Part shown: one piece after another, positions 17,071 to 27,402 of the stretch | Numbering within the stretch: the stretch's first letter is position 1 | How the letters are laid out: each line of letters begins with the position of its first letter | Assembly: GCF_000773685.1 (NCBI RefSeq) | Contig: NZ_JPQO01000225.1 | Span: 1-43,035 of the forward strand | DNA: 43,035 bases | From: Acinetobacter sp. HR7 | GTDB lineage: Bacteria; Pseudomonadota; Gammaproteobacteria; Pseudomonadales; Moraxellaceae | Direction of reading: 5' to 3' | The notes under the pieces: model-generated | What the model saw: the letters and a program-made list of their open reading frames with translations, nothing else | The model's database searches: none | Told to the model about the DNA's origin: nothing | Made by a program: the position numbers and the translations under genes

Positions 17071-17079
17071 TGCTATACT
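17071..17079 (+). promoter_or_regulatory. Extended -10 promoter of ppsA
   Basis: TGCTATACT fits an extended -10 element (TGn plus TATACT). The leader to the start codon would be about 40 bases. The -35 region is weak, which is usual for extended -10 promoters. Confidence 0.45.
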
Positions 17080-17125
17080 CTCATGCCTAGATAGTGATTA
17101 ATACTGCAAAAGTGGAGTAACAACT

Positions 17126-19498
17126 TTGGAAGCGCGCGTAATTGGTCTAGAAAAATTAGGGAAGCACGACGTCGAGCTAGTTGGTGGGAAAAACTCATCG
17201 CTCGGTGAAATGATCAGCCATTTATCAAATGCTGGTGTGTCTGTACCTGGTGGCTTTGCAACAACAGCTGGTGCATATCGTGAATTCCTCGAGCAAAGCG
17301 GCCTAAACGCTAAAATCAATGCAGAGCTTGCTAAACTAGATGTTGATGATGTCAACGCTCTTGCTGAAACTGGTGCAAAAATCCGTCAATGGATCGTAGA
17401 CACTCCACTTACTCCTGCACTAGAACAAGAAATCCGTGCAGCATTTGCGGAACTATCTAACGGCAACCCAGACATCGCTGTTGCTGTCCGTTCATCTGCA
17501 ACTGCAGAAGACTTACCAGATGCTTCTTTCGCTGGTCAGCAAGAAACATTCCTGAACATCCGTGGTATCGACAATGTTCTGATCGCGATCAAAGAAGTGT
17601 TCGCATCTCTATATAACGACCGCGCGATTTCTTACCGTGTACACCAAAACTTTGCACATGACATCGTTGCGCTTTCTGCTGGCGTACAACGCATGGTTCG
17701 CTCAGAAACTGGTGCTGCTGGTGTAATGTTCACGCTAGACACAGAATCTGGTTTCCGTGATGCAGTTTTCATCACTGCTTCTTACGGTCTGGGTGAAATG
17801 GTTGTACAGGGCGCAGTAAACCCTGATGAATTCTATATCTCTAAACCGCTTCTAAACGCAGGTAAACACGCGATCCTTCGTCGTAACCTGGGTTCTAAAC
17901 ACCAAAAAATGATTTACGGTGAAGAAGCTGCTGCGGGTAAATCAGTTGTAGTTGTAGACGTTGAAAAAGCTGATCGTCAACAGTTCGCTCTGACTGATGC
18001 AGAATTGCACGAACTGGCTAAACAAGCACTGATCATCGAAAAACACTACGGTGCGCCAATGGACATCGAGTGGGCTAAAGACGGTGACGACGGCAAACTG
18101 TACATCGTTCAGGCACGTCCTGAAACTGTGAAGAGTCGTGAAAATGTTGGCACAATGGAACGTTACCTGCTGAAACAAAAAGGTAATGTGATCTGTGAAG
18201 GTCGTTCAATCGGTCAACGTATCGGTTCTGGTAAAGTCCGTATCGTAACTTCGATCAAAGAAATGGACAAAGTACAAGACGGTGACGTACTGGTATCAGA
18301 CATGACTGACCCAGACTGGGAGCCAGTGATGAAACGTGCTGCTGCGATCGTTACTAACCGTGGTGGTCGTACTTGTCACGCTGCGATCATTGCACGTGAA
18401 CTTGGTGTTCCAGCAATCGTAGGTTGTGGTAACGCAACTGAAGTTCTGACAGATGGTCAAGACGTAACTGTTTCTTGTGCTGAAGGTGATACTGGTTTCA
18501 TCTACGAAGGTGCTTTAGATTTCGAAGTTCAAACCAACTCTATCGAGTCTATGCCTGAACTTCCATTCAAAGTGATGATGAACGTCGGCAACCCTGACCG
18601 CGCATTCTCATTCGCACAAATTCCGAACGCAGGTATCGGTCTGGCTCGTCTTGAGTTCATCATTAACCGTATGATCGGTGTTCACCCTAAAGCATTGCTG
18701 AACATTGACAGCCTGCCACGTGAAACTCGTGCTGCCGTACTTGCACGTACTGCGGGTTATGCAACGCCTATCGACTTCTACGTAGAAAAACTGGTTGAAG
18801 GTATTTCTACCCTTGCTGCTGCGTTCGCTGACAAACCAGTGATCGTGCGTATGTCTGACTTCAAGTCAAACGAATATGCAAACCTGATCGGCGGTAAACT
18901 GTACGAACCAGAAGAAGAAAATCCAATGCTGGGCTTCCGTGGTGCGAGCCGTTATGTATCTGACAACTTCCGTGACTGCTTCGAACTTGAATGCCGTGCA
19001 CTGAAAAAAGTTCGTGACGAAATGGGTCTGACTAACATCCAGATCATGATTCCATTCGTACGTACAGTTTCAGAAGCGAAACGTGTCATTGAACTGCTAG
19101 CTGCAAATGGTCTAAAACGTGGCGAAAACGGTCTGAAAGTAATCATGATGTGTGAATTGCCAACTAACGCCCTGTTAGCTGACCAATTCCTTGAACACTT
19201 CGACGGCTTCTCTATCGGTTCTAATGACTTGACTCAGTTAACCCTTGGTCTTGACCGTGACTCTGGTATCGTTTCTCACCTGTTCGACGAACGTGATGCT
19301 GCTGTGAAAGTTCTGCTTTCTATGGCAATCCAGGCTTGTCGTAAAGCAGGTAAATATGTAGGTATCTGTGGCCAAGGTCCTTCTGACCACCCAGACCTTG
19401 CAAAATGGTTAATGGAACAAGGTATCGAATCTGTGTCTCTGAACCCAGACTCAGTACTGGATACTTGGTTCTTCCTTGCTGATCAAGAAGCAAAATAA
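17126..19498 (+). CDS. ppsA: Phosphoenolpyruvate synthase
   Basis: PpsA makes phosphoenolpyruvate from pyruvate and ATP for gluconeogenesis, important in organisms growing on organic acids. The 790-residue protein has the ATP-grasp-type nucleotide domain ([13 protein letters not shown] at the start, [22 protein letters not shown]), the phosphohistidine domain [15 protein letters not shown] with catalytic His418, and the C-terminal PEP-binding barrel ([28 protein letters not shown]). The start is TTG with GGAG eight bases upstream; no ATG is available close by. Codon use is strongly biased toward common codons, suggesting high expression. Confidence 0.97.
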   Translation: MEARVIGLEKLGKHDVELVGGKNSSLGEMISHLSNAGVSVPGGFATTAGAYREFLEQSGLNAKINAELAKLDVDDVNALAETGAKIRQWIVDTPLTPALEQEIRAAFAELSNGNPDIAVAVRSSATAEDLPDASFAGQQETFLNIRGIDNVLIAIKEVFASLYNDRAISYRVHQNFAHDIVALSAGVQRMVRSETGAAGVMFTLDTESGFRDAVFITASYGLGEMVVQGAVNPDEFYISKPLLNAGKHAILRRNLGSKHQKMIYGEEAAAGKSVVVVDVEKADRQQFALTDAELHELAKQALIIEKHYGAPMDIEWAKDGDDGKLYIVQARPETVKSRENVGTMERYLLKQKGNVICEGRSIGQRIGSGKVRIVTSIKEMDKVQDGDVLVSDMTDPDWEPVMKRAAAIVTNRGGRTCHAAIIARELGVPAIVGCGNATEVLTDGQDVTVSCAEGDTGFIYEGALDFEVQTNSIESMPELPFKVMMNVGNPDRAFSFAQIPNAGIGLARLEFIINRMIGVHPKALLNIDSLPRETRAAVLARTAGYATPIDFYVEKLVEGISTLAAAFADKPVIVRMSDFKSNEYANLIGGKLYEPEEENPMLGFRGASRYVSDNFRDCFELECRALKKVRDEMGLTNIQIMIPFVRTVSEAKRVIELLAANGLKRGENGLKVIMMCELPTNALLADQFLEHFDGFSIGSNDLTQLTLGLDRDSGIVSHLFDERDAAVKVLLSMAIQACRKAGKYVGICGQGPSDHPDLAKWLMEQGIESVSLNPDSVLDTWFFLADQEAK

Positions 19499-19516
19499 GC
19501 TGAATCTTCAGTGAAG

Positions 19517-19547
19517 AAAAAGGCCCTCATTTTGAGGGTCTTTTTTG
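19517..19547 (+). terminator. Rho-independent terminator of ppsA
   Basis: A 13-base stem AAAAAGGCCCTCA / TGAGGGTCTTTTT with a TTT loop ends in a T run, 18 bases after the ppsA stop. Confidence 0.9.
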
Positions 19548-19902
19548 TTTGAGCAATCAAATAAGCTCCAGTTTTGCGCTGACTAAAATGCCTACCCAAA
19601 CAGCACTACAACTACAAAAATCCAATATGCAATTACATTAAAATTACAGTATTTCAGCCATATAATTCATAGTTCAAATTACAATGAAAACGCAAGACTT
19701 TTATCTCGTAAAAGATCAACTGAATAGCATTTAATTTGCGTGAATCTTCGTGAATCTTCGTGAATCTTATTGTAGTTCACATAGTAATATTCAGTTTATC
19801 TTTGTGTTTAGCTTAAGATTTTGTTTGTGTTATCGCGATAATTCAATAAAATCATAGCTAAACTTATTTTTAACCTATTACATTTTTGAGATTCGGTCGA
19901 AT
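19548..19902. other. 355-base AT-rich intergenic region
   Basis: The gap between the ppsA terminator and the GYF-RDD gene has no supportable open frame. It contains three perfect tandem copies of a 10-base unit at 19739-19768. The sequence then runs AT-rich up to the ATG at 19903. No clear ribosome site is seen. Confidence 0.6.
19739..19768 (+). repeat. Three perfect copies of CGTGAATCTT
   Basis: Three head-to-tail copies of a 10-base unit fill 19739-19768 without a mismatch. The period is about one turn of the double helix, so a protein could bind the same face three times. It lies about 135 bases before the GYF-RDD start. Confidence 0.8.
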
Positions 19903-20694
19903 ATGCAGATTTACCTGGCACGTAATAATCAACAAGCAGGTCCATACACCCTTGAACAGCTGAATCAGATGCTGGCAAACCAGCAGGTTTTACTGACTGA
20001 TTTGGCATGGCACCAGGGCATGACAGAATGGAAAGCTTTGGGTGAACTCACGCAGGGTAAATTCTTGTATGAGCCTGCAGGCTATGTTCCACCTGCGCCA
20101 GCACCTGAACAAAATATCTCTCAGCAGCCCACAGCGCAGTCGCAAGCCTATGCTCAACCTACTGCAAAGGCAGATACTGCTGAACTGGCAAGCATCCCTG
20201 CTCGTTTCCTGGCAAAAATTATTGATGTGCTGCTGTGGATTCCATCGACTTTCATTCTGACCGCTTTCTTCAATCCTGAAGAACAGGAACGTTTTGCTGC
20301 CCTGAATGAGCAGATCATGACTGAAGCCATGAGTGGCAACCCGAACCAGAATCTGGTGATGGAAATCCAGTCGCAAATGTTTGCCATGTTTTCTACCACT
20401 GCATGGACAGCAGCCGGTTTATACCTACTGATCATGCTGGTCATTCAAGGTTTCCTGATTGCAAAATCTGGTCAAAGTATTGGCAAAAAACTGACTAAAA
20501 TTAAGATTGTAGATGCAGAAACTGGCGAAAAAGCAAGCTTAATGCGTGCTTTTACCTTACGTAGCATCGTGTTCATTTTACCGACAGTTTATTTCTTTCC
20601 ATTGTTTACTGTTATCGACGGAATCTTTGGATTGGGCAAAAAACGTCAAACTTTGCACGATAAACTGGCAAAAACCAAAGTCATCAAGCAATAA
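19903..20694 (+). CDS. GYF-domain plus RDD-family membrane protein
   Basis: Residues 1-55 form a GYF_2 domain (QAGPYTLEQLNQMLANQQVLLTDLAWHQGMTEWKALGEL), which in bacteria is thought to bind proline-rich or protein partners. A Pro/Ala/Gln linker follows. Residues about 100-260 are an RDD domain: IPARFLAKIIDVLLWIP with the Arg and Asp, membrane segments around 150 and 215, and GQSIGKKLTKIKIVDAETGEKAS. RDD proteins are inner-membrane proteins of uncertain role, some linked to ion transport. It is a single gene with its own terminator. Confidence 0.85.
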   Translation: MQIYLARNNQQAGPYTLEQLNQMLANQQVLLTDLAWHQGMTEWKALGELTQGKFLYEPAGYVPPAPAPEQNISQQPTAQSQAYAQPTAKADTAELASIPARFLAKIIDVLLWIPSTFILTAFFNPEEQERFAALNEQIMTEAMSGNPNQNLVMEIQSQMFAMFSTTAWTAAGLYLLIMLVIQGFLIAKSGQSIGKKLTKIKIVDAETGEKASLMRAFTLRSIVFILPTVYFFPLFTVIDGIFGLGKKRQTLHDKLAKTKVIKQ

Positions 20695-20706
20695 AATATT
20701 AAATAT

Positions 20707-20735
20707 AAAAAAGGGATGTACCTCATCCCTTTTGC
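20707..20735 (+). terminator. Rho-independent terminator
   Basis: The stem AAAAGGGATG / CATCCCTTTT with a TACCT loop lies 15 bases after the GYF-RDD stop. The T tail is part of the stem and short. Confidence 0.7.
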
Positions 20736-20880
20736 CGCATAACTTTGAAATTAAAATAAAATTCTTATAATTTTTCTCTAATCCCGACTGACAAAATCGG
20801 TTTTTATTACAGTCATTTAAAGCACCTTTATATATAGCTTAGTTTGTCTTATTCAGGCATAATGCCCTACAACGTAGCGG

Positions 20881-20933
20881 TGTCTCATGATTAAGAAGAT
20901 TTTTTAGAAAATTATCTTTTTAATCATGCGACA
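20881..20933 (+). promoter_or_regulatory. Long hairpin in the cyoA leader
   Basis: Arms of 20 bases at 20881-20900 and 20914-20933 match inversely at 18 of 20 positions, with 13 bases between. The hairpin ends about 58 bases before the cyoA ATG. No T run follows, so it is not a simple terminator. A protein-binding site or an RNA structure that affects message stability or attenuation is possible. Confidence 0.5.
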
Positions 20934-20991
20934 CTTTAATCGCTATCCCATATTTAATATAGGGAATGGGACTCTTCACCGAGGTTGTAAA

Positions 20992-22077
20992 ATGAGACAA
21001 ACAATTTTAGCTGTATTGTCTTTATCTGCGATGTCCGCGCTCCTAACCGGGTGTGGTGGTGATTTAGTACTTCTGAACTCTAAAGGTCCAGTTGCTGAAG
21101 GCCAAAGTAACCTGATGGTAACTGCGATTTACTTAATGCTATTGGTGGTGATTCCATCAGCACTGATGGCATTATGGTTCGGTTGGAAATATCGTGCATC
21201 GAATAAAGACGCAGACTATAAACCTACATGGGCACACTCTACTGCGATTGAAATCGTGGTTTGGGGTATTCCTGTCATTATTATTGGTATTCTTGCGTAC
21301 TTAACATGGTGGGGTTCCCACAAGTATGATCCTTACCGTCCGCTTGAATCTGATAGAGCACCTTTGACAGTTCAGGTTATTGCTGAACAGTTCAAATGGA
21401 TCTTTATCTATCCTGAGCAGAATATTGCTACGGTCAACGAAATCCGCTTCCCAGAGAAAACTCCGGTTAGCCTTCGTCTCACCTCTAACTTTACGATGAA
21501 CTCTTTCTTCATCCCAGCGTTAAGTGGTCAGATCTATGCAATGGCAGGTATGCAAACTCACCTGAACCTGATGGCAGATGAAACTAGCCCGGCTGAAGGT
21601 TACCGTGGTTTCTCTTCTAACTATTCTGGTTATGGCTTCTCACAAATGCGCTTCCGCGCTCACGCTGTGACTGATGCTCAGTTTGCTGAATGGGTTTCTG
21701 CTGTTCAAGCAGGTAATGGTACTTCTATTAATCCTGAAGCAATCCAGAAAACTGTTTTAGACCAGGCTGAATTCAAATCACTTCGTGATGGCAACCGTGG
21801 TAAACATCAGATCGAAGCACTGATCGCGAAAGCAAAAACTCCTGAAGAGAAGGCTGCTGCTGAAGCTACGAAGCCTTACCCAACTAAGCCACATCCAGTG
21901 ACTTATTACTCTTCTGTAGAGAAAGGCTTGTTTGAATCTGTGATCAATCACTACATGAGCAACTACCACGGTGCTGACCACTCAGCTACTGCTGAGCACG
22001 GTGTTGCACACGAGGAAGCTGCTGCTTCTGAAGCACATGTAGCTGGTTCACATGCGACTGCTTCTCAAGGGGAATAA
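20992..22077 (+). CDS. cyoA: Cytochrome bo3 ubiquinol oxidase subunit II
   Basis: CyoA is the membrane-anchored periplasmic subunit of the low-affinity quinol oxidase. I start at ATG 20992 (GAGGTTG ribosome site), giving 361 residues with a lipoprotein signal MRQTILAVLSLSAMSALLTGC. Two membrane helices follow (LMVTAIYLMLLVVIPSALMALWFGW and IEIVVWGIPVIIIGILAYLTW), then a cupredoxin domain without copper ligands, as expected for a quinol oxidase (WIFIYPEQNIATVNEIRFP, LTSNFTMNSFFIPALSGQIYAM). The C-terminus is long, Ala/Glu/His-rich and probably flexible. It is the first gene of cyoABCDE. Confidence 0.96.
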   Translation: MRQTILAVLSLSAMSALLTGCGGDLVLLNSKGPVAEGQSNLMVTAIYLMLLVVIPSALMALWFGWKYRASNKDADYKPTWAHSTAIEIVVWGIPVIIIGILAYLTWWGSHKYDPYRPLESDRAPLTVQVIAEQFKWIFIYPEQNIATVNEIRFPEKTPVSLRLTSNFTMNSFFIPALSGQIYAMAGMQTHLNLMADETSPAEGYRGFSSNYSGYGFSQMRFRAHAVTDAQFAEWVSAVQAGNGTSINPEAIQKTVLDQAEFKSLRDGNRGKHQIEALIAKAKTPEEKAAAEATKPYPTKPHPVTYYSSVEKGLFESVINHYMSNYHGADHSATAEHGVAHEEAAASEAHVAGSHATASQGE

Positions 22078-22080
22078 GAC

Positions 22081-24069
22081 ATGAACTTATTAGGTAAGTT
22101 AGGTCCAGATGCAATCCCATACGATCCGATCGTATTGGTGACAGTTGCTATGATGATCTTGGGCGGTCTTGCACTTGTTGCGGGTATCACCTATTTCAAA
22201 AAATGGGGCTACTTGTGGAACGAATGGTTCACATCTGTAGACCATAAAAAAATCGGTATCATGTATATCATCGTGTCGATTGTCATGCTGGTGCGTGGTT
22301 TCGCCGATGCGATCATGATGCGTCTTCAACAGTTCCTTGCAAAAGGTGGTGGTGAAGGTTACCTACACCCTGAACACTATGACCAGATCTTTACTGCGCA
22401 CGGCGTGATCATGATCTTCTTCGTGGCGATGGGTCTTGTTGTAGGTCTGATGAACATCTCTGTACCGCTACAAATCGGTGCACGTGACGTTGCATTCCCA
22501 TTATTGAACTCTCTGAGCTTCTGGCTGTTCGCTGGTGCTGCGGGTCTGATGATGGCTTCCCTGGCGCTTGGTGAGTTCGCTGCAACAGGTTGGATGGCAT
22601 ACCCTCCTCTGTCTGGTATCGAATATTCTCCTGGTGTTGGTGTTGACTACTATATCTGGGCACTTCAGGTTTCCGGTCTGGGTACGCTTCTTACGGGTGT
22701 TAACTTCTTCGTTACCATCATCAAAATGCGTGCGCCTGGCATGAAACTGATGGATATGCCGATTTTCACTTGGACTTCTTTAGTTACTGTAGTGTTAATC
22801 GTAGCAACATTCCCAGTGTTGACTGCAACTATTGCAATGCTGTCACTTGACCGTTACTTCGGTTTCCATTTCTTCACAAATGACTTGGGTGGTAGCCCAA
22901 TGTTGTACGTGAACTTGATTTGGACATGGGGTCACCCAGAAGTTTACATCTTGGTACTACCTGCATTTGGTATTTACTCAGAAGTGACTGCCGTATTTGC
23001 TCGTAAAGCGCTGTTCGGCTACAAATCTATGGTGTACGCAACTGTAGCAATTGGTGTTCTGTCACTGGTTGTTTGGGTTCACCACTTCTTTACAATGGGT
23101 GCTGGTGCCAACGTTAACGCGTTCTTCGGTATCATGACCATGATTATTGCGATCCCTACTGGTGTGAAAATCTTCTCTTGGTTATTCACCATGTACAAGG
23201 GCCGCATCACTTACACTACCCCAATGCTGTGGACACTTGGTTTCCTTGTGACTTTCGGTATCGGTGGTTTAACTGGTGTATTGATGGCAGTTCCACCAGC
23301 GGACTTCCTGGTACACAACTCTTTATTCCTGATCGCTCACTTCCATAACGTAATTATTGGTGGTGTAGTATTCGCGATGTTCGCAGGTATCATTTACTAC
23401 TGGCCAAAAATGTTTGGCTGGAAACTGAATGAAACTTGGGGTAAAGCAGCGTTCTGGTTCTGGTTCTTCGGTTTCTACTTTGCATTCATGCCACTGTATA
23501 TCCTTGGTTTCATGGGTATGACTCGTCGTCTGAATACATTTGATAACCCAGATTGGGACCCATATGTAAACATCGCAATGTTTGGTGCAGTGCTTGTTGC
23601 ACTGGGTATTGCCTGCTTCATCATGCAAATCGTGGTTGGTTTCTTACAACGCGAGAAAAACATGGACCTTACAGGCGATATCTGGGATGGCCGTACGCTT
23701 GAATGGTCTACCTCTTCTCCAGCTCCGTTCTATAACTTTGCATACCTTCCAAAAGTAAACGGTATCGATACTTTCTGGACTGACAAAGAGAACGGTATTG
23801 CATACGCGAAACCGACTAAGTACGAAGACATTCACATGCCTACTAACCGTGCTGCTGGTTTCGTTATCGCTATGTTTATCACTGTGATGGGCTTCGCGTT
23901 AATCTGGCACATCTGGTGGTTAGTAGCGGTTACTTTCGTTGGTGCAATCATCAGCTTCATCAAATCTTCATTTACGAAGAAAGTGGACTACTATGTTCCA
24001 GCTGCTGAAGTTGAACGCATTGAAAACGAACGCTATGCGATCCTTGAAAAACACTTGAAGAAGGACTAA
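22081..24069 (+). CDS. cyoB: Cytochrome bo3 ubiquinol oxidase subunit I
   Basis: CyoB is the catalytic haem-copper subunit that reduces oxygen and pumps protons. The 662-residue protein carries the haem ligand region [19 protein letters not shown], the copper-B and cross-linked Tyr region [22 protein letters not shown], the paired copper-ligand histidines in WVHHFFTMG and the haem ligands in [12 protein letters not shown]. About 15 membrane helices are present. The start follows the cyoA stop by three bases, with GGGGAA as ribosome site inside the end of cyoA. Confidence 0.98.
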   Translation: MNLLGKLGPDAIPYDPIVLVTVAMMILGGLALVAGITYFKKWGYLWNEWFTSVDHKKIGIMYIIVSIVMLVRGFADAIMMRLQQFLAKGGGEGYLHPEHYDQIFTAHGVIMIFFVAMGLVVGLMNISVPLQIGARDVAFPLLNSLSFWLFAGAAGLMMASLALGEFAATGWMAYPPLSGIEYSPGVGVDYYIWALQVSGLGTLLTGVNFFVTIIKMRAPGMKLMDMPIFTWTSLVTVVLIVATFPVLTATIAMLSLDRYFGFHFFTNDLGGSPMLYVNLIWTWGHPEVYILVLPAFGIYSEVTAVFARKALFGYKSMVYATVAIGVLSLVVWVHHFFTMGAGANVNAFFGIMTMIIAIPTGVKIFSWLFTMYKGRITYTTPMLWTLGFLVTFGIGGLTGVLMAVPPADFLVHNSLFLIAHFHNVIIGGVVFAMFAGIIYYWPKMFGWKLNETWGKAAFWFWFFGFYFAFMPLYILGFMGMTRRLNTFDNPDWDPYVNIAMFGAVLVALGIACFIMQIVVGFLQREKNMDLTGDIWDGRTLEWSTSSPAPFYNFAYLPKVNGIDTFWTDKENGIAYAKPTKYEDIHMPTNRAAGFVIAMFITVMGFALIWHIWWLVAVTFVGAIISFIKSSFTKKVDYYVPAAEVERIENERYAILEKHLKKD

Positions 24070-24073
24070 GACC

Positions 24074-24691
24074 ATGGCTGAAGTACTTCATCACGACAAC
24101 CACGGACACGATGAGCATCATCACGATGATACTGACATCACTGTCTTTGGTTTCTGGACTTACTTGATGAGTGACCTTATCCTTTTCGGTACACTCTTCA
24201 TTGCATTCGCTGTTTTAAGCAGCCACGTTCCAGTGGGCACTCCAAGCGCGAAAGAGCTGTTTGGTGAATCATTAGGCTTCGTTTTAACTGAAACGTTTGC
24301 CCTGCTGATCTCTTCTGTAACATTTGGTTTTGCTGTACTTGCTGCACACAAGAAGAACGTTGGCCAGGTCATTACCTGGTTGGCGATCACTTGGGTATTC
24401 GGTGCTGCCTTCATCGGCATGGAGCTTTATGAGTTCAATCATTTAGTTCACGCTGGTCACGGTCCTAGCACTTCTGCATTCCTTTCAGCGTTCTTTACAC
24501 TGGTTGGTACGCACGGTATCCACGTGACTTCAGGTTTGGTATGGATGATTGTGTTGATGATTCAAATCAAGAAATATGGTTTGACTCTTCCAAACACTCG
24601 TCGTCTTGCGTGCCTAAGCTTGTTCTGGCACTTCCTTGACATCGTATGGATCTGCGTATTCAGCGTTGTTTACTTGATGGGAGTTATCTAA
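24074..24691 (+). CDS. cyoC: Cytochrome bo3 ubiquinol oxidase subunit III
   Basis: A 205-residue protein with five membrane helices, of the subunit III family that stabilises the oxidase. Family features are [24 protein letters not shown] and the [19 protein letters not shown] helix. The first 20 residues are unusually rich in His and Asp ([17 protein letters not shown]), a possible metal-binding tail facing the cytoplasm. The gene lies four bases after cyoB and shares one base with cyoD. Confidence 0.96.
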   Translation: MAEVLHHDNHGHDEHHHDDTDITVFGFWTYLMSDLILFGTLFIAFAVLSSHVPVGTPSAKELFGESLGFVLTETFALLISSVTFGFAVLAAHKKNVGQVITWLAITWVFGAAFIGMELYEFNHLVHAGHGPSTSAFLSAFFTLVGTHGIHVTSGLVWMIVLMIQIKKYGLTLPNTRRLACLSLFWHFLDIVWICVFSVVYLMGVI

Positions 24692-25017
24692 TGAGTCACG
24701 ATCATAACGCTTCTGGTGCAGCTCACGGCAACACTAAGCAATATACTATCGGTTTTATCCTGTCTATCATCCTGACCATTATTCCTTTTGGTATGGTGAT
24801 GGCTGGTGGTTTTAGCCGTGGTCTATTGGTTGCTGTGATCGCGATTACTGCAGTTGCTCAGGTTCTTGTACAGTTAGTTTACTTTCTGCACATGAACTCT
24901 TCTTCAGAGCAACGCTGGAACGTCATCGCATTCGTGTATACCGTACTAACCATCGCTATTCTGTTAGTGGGTTCTGTATGGATCATGAATTACCTGCACT
25001 ACAACATGATGATCTAA
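24691..25017 (+). CDS. cyoD: Cytochrome bo3 ubiquinol oxidase subunit IV
   Basis: The true start is ATG 24691, overlapping the cyoC stop (TAATG), giving 108 residues with three membrane helices. The family pattern is visible in [19 protein letters not shown] and [21 protein letters not shown]. CyoD helps assembly of the copper site in subunit I. Confidence 0.95.
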   Translation: MSHDHNASGAAHGNTKQYTIGFILSIILTIIPFGMVMAGGFSRGLLVAVIAITAVAQVLVQLVYFLHMNSSSEQRWNVIAFVYTVLTIAILLVGSVWIMNYLHYNMMI

Positions 25018-25027
25018 ACTGGTTGTC

Positions 25028-25906
25028 ATGCTGAAAAAGTATTTATTCCTGACTAAGCCAGGAATTCTCTTTGGTAACTTCGTTACCACTTTGGGTGGCT
25101 ACTTTGTAGCTGCCCAAGGTTCTGTAGATTTCCTTCTTCTGCTCATTACCCTTTTTGGTACTACCTTCGTTGTAGCCTCTGGATGTGTGGTCAACAATGT
25201 GATTGATCAGGACATTGACCAAAAAATGCAGCGCACGCAAAACCGTGCTCTTGTCAAAAAAACCATCTCTGAACCTGTCGCGCTTGTCTTTGCTTTGGTA
25301 TTAGGCCTGATCGGTTTTAGTGTTCTCTGGTTTTGGGTAAATGCGTACGCTTTCTTATTCGCAGTTATTGGTTTTGTCGTATACGTTGGTTTCTACAGCT
25401 TATGGACAAAACGAACAACTATTCACCAGACATTGGTAGGCAGTATTTCTGGCGCAGCACCGCCTGTGATTGGTTATACCGCAGTTGCAAACCAGTTTGA
25501 CCTCGGTGCCCTGATCATTTTTGTCGGGTACGCTTTCTGGCAAATGCCTCACTCCTGGGGAATTGCAATCTACCGTTTTGAAGATTACAAAAATGCAGGC
25601 ATTCCAATTCTGCCTGTAGCACGTTCAATTCACCGCACCAAGATTGAATCACTGATCTATGTGATCCTGTTTGGCCTTGTCATGAATGGCCTGTTTATAT
25701 TTGGCTATGCCAACTGGCTGTATCTGGTGGTATTGAATGCACTGACCCTATACTGGATTTATTTAAGTATTCAGGGCTTTAAAGCTGAAGATGATCAACT
25801 CTGGGCAAAACAGTACTTTATGTACTCCGTCAAATTGATCACCGTGATCAGCATATTGTTCTGCTTTACTTCGACAGCGCCGCATACGCCTGTCAGCATT
25901 TTCTAA
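25028..25906 (+). CDS. cyoE: Protohaem IX farnesyltransferase (haem O synthase)
   Basis: CyoE attaches a farnesyl chain to protohaem to make haem O for the oxidase. The 292-residue polytopic prenyltransferase has the Asp-rich NNVIDQDIDQKMQRTQNR motif (Asp60, Asp64) and the second conserved loop YRFEDYKNAGIPILPVARS. It closes the cyo operon, 10 bases after cyoD, and is followed directly by a terminator. Confidence 0.97.
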   Translation: MLKKYLFLTKPGILFGNFVTTLGGYFVAAQGSVDFLLLLITLFGTTFVVASGCVVNNVIDQDIDQKMQRTQNRALVKKTISEPVALVFALVLGLIGFSVLWFWVNAYAFLFAVIGFVVYVGFYSLWTKRTTIHQTLVGSISGAAPPVIGYTAVANQFDLGALIIFVGYAFWQMPHSWGIAIYRFEDYKNAGIPILPVARSIHRTKIESLIYVILFGLVMNGLFIFGYANWLYLVVLNALTLYWIYLSIQGFKAEDDQLWAKQYFMYSVKLITVISILFCFTSTAPHTPVSIF

Positions 25907-25935
25907 AAGATAGAGTTTTACTCTATCTTTTTTTT
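25905..25935 (+). terminator. Rho-independent terminator of the cyo operon
   Basis: The stem AAAAGATAGAG / CTCTATCTTTT with a TTTTA loop starts at the cyoE stop and is followed by a long T run. Confidence 0.9.
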
Positions 25936-26273
25936 GTTTGCCTCTTCTCCCCCCGCCTTCTTATCATCTTTTTAAATTGTGCTTTAAATCGACCCCAACT
26001 CTAATTTCTTCACTTACATTTTGACACACAACTTTCTTTTAGTAAGTTTATATAGTTCTAACTAATAAAAATCTCGTTTTCCTGTTCATATTCTTAAATT
26101 CTCATACAGAGCTAAAACGCACATTTAATAGGCGATTCCCGTCATTTCTGTTGTAATTCTTAAGGAAAACCACTAAACTTCACGCTTCGCATCTTATGCG
26201 ACACAACCTCGGTTGTGACTCCTTGCTTCTGGCAGTTTTTGTCAGGGGCTGTTTAAACCGTAAGGAGCTGACA
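25936..26273 (+). promoter_or_regulatory. Leader region of the rpsF operon
   Basis: The 338 bases before rpsF contain no open frame with a ribosome site. The last 60 bases can fold into a hairpin (CTGGCA / TGTCAG) followed by TTTAAACCGTAAGGAG. A CCG close to the ribosome site is a feature of the S6:S18-binding rpsF leader known in many bacteria. I cannot confirm the motif by eye, and promoter boxes are not clear. Confidence 0.3.
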
Positions 26274-26660
26274 ATGCGTCACTACGAAATCGTACTATTG
26301 GTACATCCAGACCAAAGCGATCAAGTTGTGGGTATGGTAGAACGTTACCTGACTCACATCAAAGAAGCTAATGGTCAAATCCACCGTCTTGAAGACTGGG
26401 GTCGTCGTCAATTGGCTTACCCAATCAACAAGATCCACAAAGCTCACTACATCCTGATGAATGTTGAGTGTGGTCAAACTACTCTTGATGAGCTAGAAGA
26501 ATTATTCCGTTATAACGACGCAATCATTCGTAGTCTTATCATCCGTCGTGAAAACGCTATCACTGAAGAGTCACTACTGGCTAAGAGTGCTGAAGAAAAA
26601 CGTGCGCGTAAAGCTCAACGTGAAGAAGCACAACAAGCTCAAGACTCTGCTGAAGCATAA
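26274..26660 (+). CDS. rpsF: 30S ribosomal protein bS6
   Basis: From ATG 26274 (AAGGAG ribosome site) the product has 128 residues: [38 protein letters not shown], and a charged C-terminal tail rich in Ala, Glu and Gln that varies between species. The frame extends upstream to 26196, but that part is not conserved. bS6 sits on the 30S platform with bS18, encoded next. Confidence 0.97.
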   Translation: MRHYEIVLLVHPDQSDQVVGMVERYLTHIKEANGQIHRLEDWGRRQLAYPINKIHKAHYILMNVECGQTTLDELEELFRYNDAIIRSLIIRRENAITEESLLAKSAEEKRARKAQREEAQQAQDSAEA

Positions 26661-26672
26661 GGAGAACCTAAC

Positions 26673-26900
26673 ATGGCACGTTTTTACCGTCGTCGCAAGT
26701 TCTGCCGCTTTACAGCTGAGAACGTTACGTACATCGACTACAAAGATATCGACACTTTAAAACAGTACATCACTGAAAACGGCAAGATCGTTCCTAGCCG
26801 TATTACAGGTACTAAAGCTCGTTACCAACGTCAATTGGCTCTTGCTATCAAACAAGCTCGCTACTTGGCATTGATCCCTTACACTGACAATCACAAGTGA
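26673..26900 (+). CDS. rpsR: 30S ribosomal protein bS18
   Basis: A 75-residue basic protein with the typical start [12 protein letters not shown] and the [27 protein letters not shown] core. It forms a heterodimer with bS6 on the small subunit. AAGGAG precedes the ATG; the gap to rpsF is 12 bases. Confidence 0.98.
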   Translation: MARFYRRRKFCRFTAENVTYIDYKDIDTLKQYITENGKIVPSRITGTKARYQRQLALAIKQARYLALIPYTDNHK

Positions 26901-26909
26901 GGTTGAGCT

Positions 26910-27356
26910 GTGGATATTATCTTACTACAACGCATTAAAAACCTAGGTAAACTGGGTGATAAAGTATCTGTAAAAGCTGGTTACGGCCGTAACTACCTGA
27001 TCCCTCAAGGTAAGGCAGTTGCTGCAACTGAAGCTAATACTGCTGCTTTCGAAGCTCGTCGTGCTGAACTTGAGAAACAAGAAGCTGAAGTATTGGCTGC
27101 TGCTCAAGCACGTGCTGACCAATTGAACGAAGTGAACATCGTAATCACTGCGAAAGCTGGTGATGAAGGTAAACTGTTCGGTTCTATCGGTACTCGTGAC
27201 ATCGCTGACGCGTTGACAAATGCTGGTCTGACTGTAGACCGTTCAGAAGTTCGCCTGCCTAACGGCGCACTTCGCAACACTGGTGAATTCAACATCGCAA
27301 TCCAATTGCACCATGATGTTGTTGCAGAAGTTCTGGTTACTATCGTAGCTGAGTAA
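26910..27356 (+). CDS. rplI: 50S ribosomal protein bL9
   Basis: The 148-residue protein has the N-terminal RNA-binding domain [19 protein letters not shown] / [13 protein letters not shown], a long Ala/Glu helix and the C-terminal domain. The start is GTG at 26910, nine bases after the rpsR stop, with GAGGTTGAG acting as ribosome site. It ends the rpsF-rpsR-rplI operon. Confidence 0.98.
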   Translation: MDIILLQRIKNLGKLGDKVSVKAGYGRNYLIPQGKAVAATEANTAAFEARRAELEKQEAEVLAAAQARADQLNEVNIVITAKAGDEGKLFGSIGTRDIADALTNAGLTVDRSEVRLPNGALRNTGEFNIAIQLHHDVVAEVLVTIVAE

Positions 27357-27367
27357 TTTCTAACCAC

Positions 27368-27402
27368 AAAAAAGAGCATGCATTTCGCATGCTCTTTTTT
27401 TA
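27368..27402 (+). terminator. Rho-independent terminator of the rpsF operon
   Basis: A perfect 14-base stem AAAAAAGAGCATGC / GCATGCTCTTTTTT with an ATTTC loop lies 11 bases after rplI. Confidence 0.93.

Noticed and set aside
17942..18178. Antisense frames within ppsA
   Set aside because: They mirror strongly biased codons of ppsA and show no independent features.
19739..19768. Tandem repeats as a CRISPR array or replication iterons
   Set aside because: Units are only 10 bases with no spacers, and there is no Rep or Cas gene nearby.
20926..20991. Longer start for cyoA
   Set aside because: The extra residues lie in the arm of a hairpin and precede a perfect lipoprotein signal with its own ribosome site.
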